NCBI GenBank assembly: GCA_035315065.1
Contig: DATFYM010000077.1
Span: 1-51,400 of the forward strand
DNA length: 51,400 bases
Direction of reading: 5' to 3'
DNA from: DATFYM01 sp035315065
GTDB taxonomy: Bacteria; Acidobacteriota; Terriglobia; UBA7540
Below are positions 51,276-51,400 of this stretch, in pieces (the stretch's first letter is position 1; the number at the start of each line of letters is the position of its first letter). The notes below the pieces were generated by a model, which saw nothing but the letters and a program-made list of their open reading frames with translations, was not told where the DNA came from and did no database searches. A program made the translations under genes and the position numbers.

Positions 51276-51400
51276 TTAAACTGTAGCCGTATTACTGGTG
51301 GTTAGTGCCTCAAACTTCTTCCAACGGTGAACCACCGGTTCGGCGTTGATTTCGGCGATGCCTTGGAGAATGCGCCGCCGGAGTTCGTCCCAGGACTGAA
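51276..51400 (-). CDS. IS630 family transposase C-terminus, partial
   Basis: The last 40 codons of a reverse-strand gene run off the window: SWDELRRRILQGIAEINAEP then VVHRWKKFEAL, ending with TAA at 51276. This is the familiar C-terminus of IS630/Tc1-like transposases. The catalytic DDE domain lies outside. It marks an IS element at the window edge, next to the decayed ligase fragment. Confidence 0.7.
   Translation of the reverse strand, partial: QSWDELRRRILQGIAEINAEPVVHRWKKFEALTTSNTATV

Overview
The window looks like chromosome of a soil-type Acidobacteriota (Terriglobia-like) bacterium. Supporting signs are a VWFA-related protein of the acidobacterial type, a PadR repressor coupled to a large membrane protein, several Tat-exported Gfo/Idh/MocA-type proteins, Gram-negative lipid A genes (fabZ, lpxA, lpxI), TonB, a giant MBG-repeat secreted protein, and GC-rich codon use. 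No rRNA, tRNA or CRISPR was seen. The phylum call is inference from gene content.

Layout. 1-4.5 kb: start of an esterase-like hydrolase, an MqsR/MqsA-like toxin-antitoxin pair, an outer-membrane barrel, and a PadR-membrane protein operon with an apparently leaderless PadR start. 5-8.7 kb: a hypothetical protein whose reading frame contains repeat elements, then a VWFA-domain protein. 9-17.5 kb: metabolic and transport genes (Tat oxidoreductase, cyclase-type hydrolase, MFS carrier, Kbl-type aminotransferase) and two TPR proteins. 17.5-24 kb: a broken methyltransferase, acyl-CoA dehydrogenase, RNase HI beside a zinc-ribbon coiled-coil protein, a frameshifted nitrilase, an MBL-fold protein with a degenerate metal site, and archease. 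24-25 kb: a low-GC island with a promoter and a hairpin. 25-30 kb: a GIDE-domain membrane protein plus LemA, a zinc-ribbon protein, a decayed sugar isomerase, an oxidoreductase and a cytochrome c. 30.7-36.9 kb: fabZ-lpxA, lpxI, an oxidoreductase, tonB, and an M23 peptidase behind a possible phase-variable promoter. 37-40.4 kb: dgt and a degraded IS1182-type element with an AbrB-like leader gene. 40.4-51.4 kb: a GMC fragment, a GH3 glycosidase, an O-antigen ligase, remnants of a sugar transferase and a second ligase, the 1712-residue MBG-repeat protein, and the tail of an IS630 transposase.

The most unusual feature is not a gene. More than twenty short elements sit mostly between genes. Each is a run of 3-9 degenerate units with a strict period of 7 bp (sometimes 8 or 9). 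Most come as two runs in inverted orientation around a short loop, and every element uses its own word. Some are nested inside one another. A few intrude into genes: they supply in-frame peptide, start codons or N-termini. One array has been split by the IS element. They resemble in principle the short tandemly repeated repetitive (STRR) heptamers of filamentous cyanobacteria, but the palindromic and nested layout stands out.

Gene decay is also common. Seven loci carry stops, frameshifts or truncation, several in carbohydrate or surface-polysaccharide functions.
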